Of a DNA stretch of 5,630 nt, positions 4,415-5,630 are shown in pieces. Numbering within the stretch: the first letter of the stretch is position 1; every line of letters starts with the position of its first letter. The translations under genes were made by a program, and so were the position numbers. Source of the DNA: Flavobacteriales bacterium UBA1694 (GTDB lineage: Bacteria; Bacteroidota; Bacteroidia; Flavobacteriales; Weeksellaceae); NCBI GenBank assembly GCA_002319955.1, contig DCJS01000037.1:1-5630 (forward strand), given 5' to 3'. A model generated the notes under the pieces. That model searched no databases. It was not told where the DNA came from and saw only the letters and a program-made list of their open reading frames with translations.

Positions 4415-5630
4415 ATGCAGGTAGAAATCCGACGCCTTAATCTTGATGATTACACGAGCTTAATTGAAGTAATGAAAAAATCCTATCCCGAAATGCGGGA
4501 TGATGTTTGGGACAAAAGAAATATTCAAAAATTAACCTCTATTTTCCCAGACGGGCAGCTGTGTGTGACTGTGGACGGCGAGGTGGCTGCAGCTTGTCTG
4601 GCCATTATCGTTCAATACGAACTCTATGGGGACGACCATACTTACGCTGAAATCACAGGAAATTCAACGTTTAACACCCATTACAACTCCGGCAATGTGC
4701 TCTACGGAATAGAAATGTTTGTGGATCCAAAGTACCGCTCGCTTCGCCTTGGCAGAAGACTTTATGATGCGAGAAAAGAGCTCTGTGAAACGCTCAATCT
4801 AAAATCCATTGTGATTGGTGGACGAATCCCCAATTACCATGAGCATATGGAAGAACTGACCCCGAGGCAGTATATTCAAAAAGTGCGCAAAAAGGAGATT
4901 TACGACCCGGTGCTTACCTTTCAACTTACAAACAGTTTTCAACCCATCCGAATTTTAAAAAACTATCTTCCCGGCGATAGTTCCTCTCAGGACAATGCGG
5001 TGCTTTTGGAATGGAGCAATATCTATTATAGCAAGCGTCCCAACACCATGCAAGACAGTGTGGTTCGCCTGGGTCTCGTGCAGTGGCAGATGCGCCATTT
5101 TCAAGACCTCGACGCATTCTATGAACAAGTGGAGTTCTTTGTAGACGTCATGGGCGATTATAAATCAGATTTCGTTCTTTTCCCCGAACTGTTCAACACG
5201 CCTCTACTCGCCCCCTTCAACCACCTTTCCGAGCGTGAAAGTATGCTAGAATTAGCCAAGCTAACGGAGGGAATTAAAACGCGCGTTTCTGAGTTTGCTA
5301 TCAGTTATAACGTGAATATCATCTGCGGCAGTATGCCGCTTGAAGAAAATGGTGAGCTCTATAACGTCTCTTACTTATTACATCGAGATGGAAAAATTGA
5401 TTCGTATCGAAAGATTCACATCACCCCGAACGAGAAACGGTTTTACGGAATGAAAGGCGGAAATGAAATTAAAGTCTTTGACACCGACTGCGGCAAAGTT
5501 GGCCTAGCGATATGCTACGATGTTGAATTTCCAGAAATTCCTCGACTCCTGGCGGATATGGGTATGAAAATTCTTTTTGGCCCTTATGTCACGGATACTC
5601 AAAATGCGTACACGCGCGTTAGTCACTGTG
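4415..5630 (+). CDS. Bifunctional GNAT acetyltransferase / carbon-nitrogen hydrolase (nitrilase superfamily), partial
   Basis: The frame runs from ATG 4415 to the right edge (405 complete codons, no stop), beginning MQVEIRRLNLDDYTSLIEVM. Residues about 1-170 form a GNAT acetyltransferase domain: the first strand and helix (3-22), then YGIEMFVDPKYRSLRLGRRLYDAR (97-120) covering strand 4 and the acetyl-CoA loop. A connector (about 171-210, with RILKNYLPGD) leads to a nitrilase-superfamily hydrolase starting at VVRLGLVQWQM (216-226). Its Glu-Lys-Cys triad is visible: E258 in LFPELF, K333 in YRKIH and C367 in LAICYDVEFPE; E340 may be the second conserved glutamate. Such hydrolases cleave nitriles, amides or N-carbamoyl groups through a cysteine thioester. 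Whole members are about 500 residues, so roughly 100 are missing beyond the edge, including the end of the hydrolase. The fusion is known in bacteria, but the substrate of either domain is, to my knowledge, not established. It is probably cytosolic, with no signal peptide or membrane segment. Confidence 0.92.
   Translation, partial: MQVEIRRLNLDDYTSLIEVMKKSYPEMRDDVWDKRNIQKLTSIFPDGQLCVTVDGEVAAACLAIIVQYELYGDDHTYAEITGNSTFNTHYNSGNVLYGIEMFVDPKYRSLRLGRRLYDARKELCETLNLKSIVIGGRIPNYHEHMEELTPRQYIQKVRKKEIYDPVLTFQLTNSFQPIRILKNYLPGDSSSQDNAVLLEWSNIYYSKRPNTMQDSVVRLGLVQWQMRHFQDLDAFYEQVEFFVDVMGDYKSDFVLFPELFNTPLLAPFNHLSERESMLELAKLTEGIKTRVSEFAISYNVNIICGSMPLEENGELYNVSYLLHRDGKIDSYRKIHITPNEKRFYGMKGGNEIKVFDTDCGKVGLAICYDVEFPEIPRLLADMGMKILFGPYVTDTQNAYTRVSHC

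Overview
The window looks like ordinary chromosomal sequence from a member of the Bacteroidota, most probably a flavobacterium. This rests on three things. Perfect or near matches to the Bacteroidota -7 promoter element TAnnTTTG sit just upstream of four of the five genes, with a weaker match before the fifth. No start codon has a Shine-Dalgarno sequence. The gene families, a GNAT/carbon-nitrogen hydrolase fusion and an NtrC-type regulator without a DNA-binding domain, are of a kind I recall from this phylum. No tRNA, rRNA, CRISPR array, insertion sequence or phage gene is visible.

Layout. Positions 1-533 (minus strand) hold the N-terminal half of an AraC-family regulator (PobR-like cupin sensor); its helix-turn-helix lies beyond the left edge. 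A divergent intergenic region of about 330 bp follows, with a promoter candidate on each strand. Positions 861-1511 encode the YggS/PROSC-family pyridoxal-phosphate homeostasis protein. Positions 1618-2802 encode a response regulator with a receiver domain and a sigma-54-type AAA+ domain but no C-terminal helix-turn-helix; it closes with a strong intrinsic terminator at 2824-2852. Positions 2960-4345 encode a MATE-family multidrug/cation antiporter. Positions 4415-5630 encode a GNAT acetyltransferase domain fused to a nitrilase-superfamily hydrolase, cut by the right edge.

How the genes relate. Each gene appears to have its own promoter, so this reads as a row of single-gene units and not an operon. 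No shared pathway is evident. The response regulator has no histidine kinase beside it here. Two short open reading frames (191 codons or fewer on the antisense strand are all shadows) were not called, and two apparent TTG starts (855 and 2942) were replaced by ATG codons at 861 and 2960.

The points most worth a second look are the regulator without a DNA-binding domain and its probably leaderless mRNA, the A10 tract at the predicted transcription start of the MATE gene, the overlapping inverted repeats upstream of it, and the GNAT-nitrilase fusion with an altered acetyl-CoA loop. I see no convincing evidence of a wholly new system.
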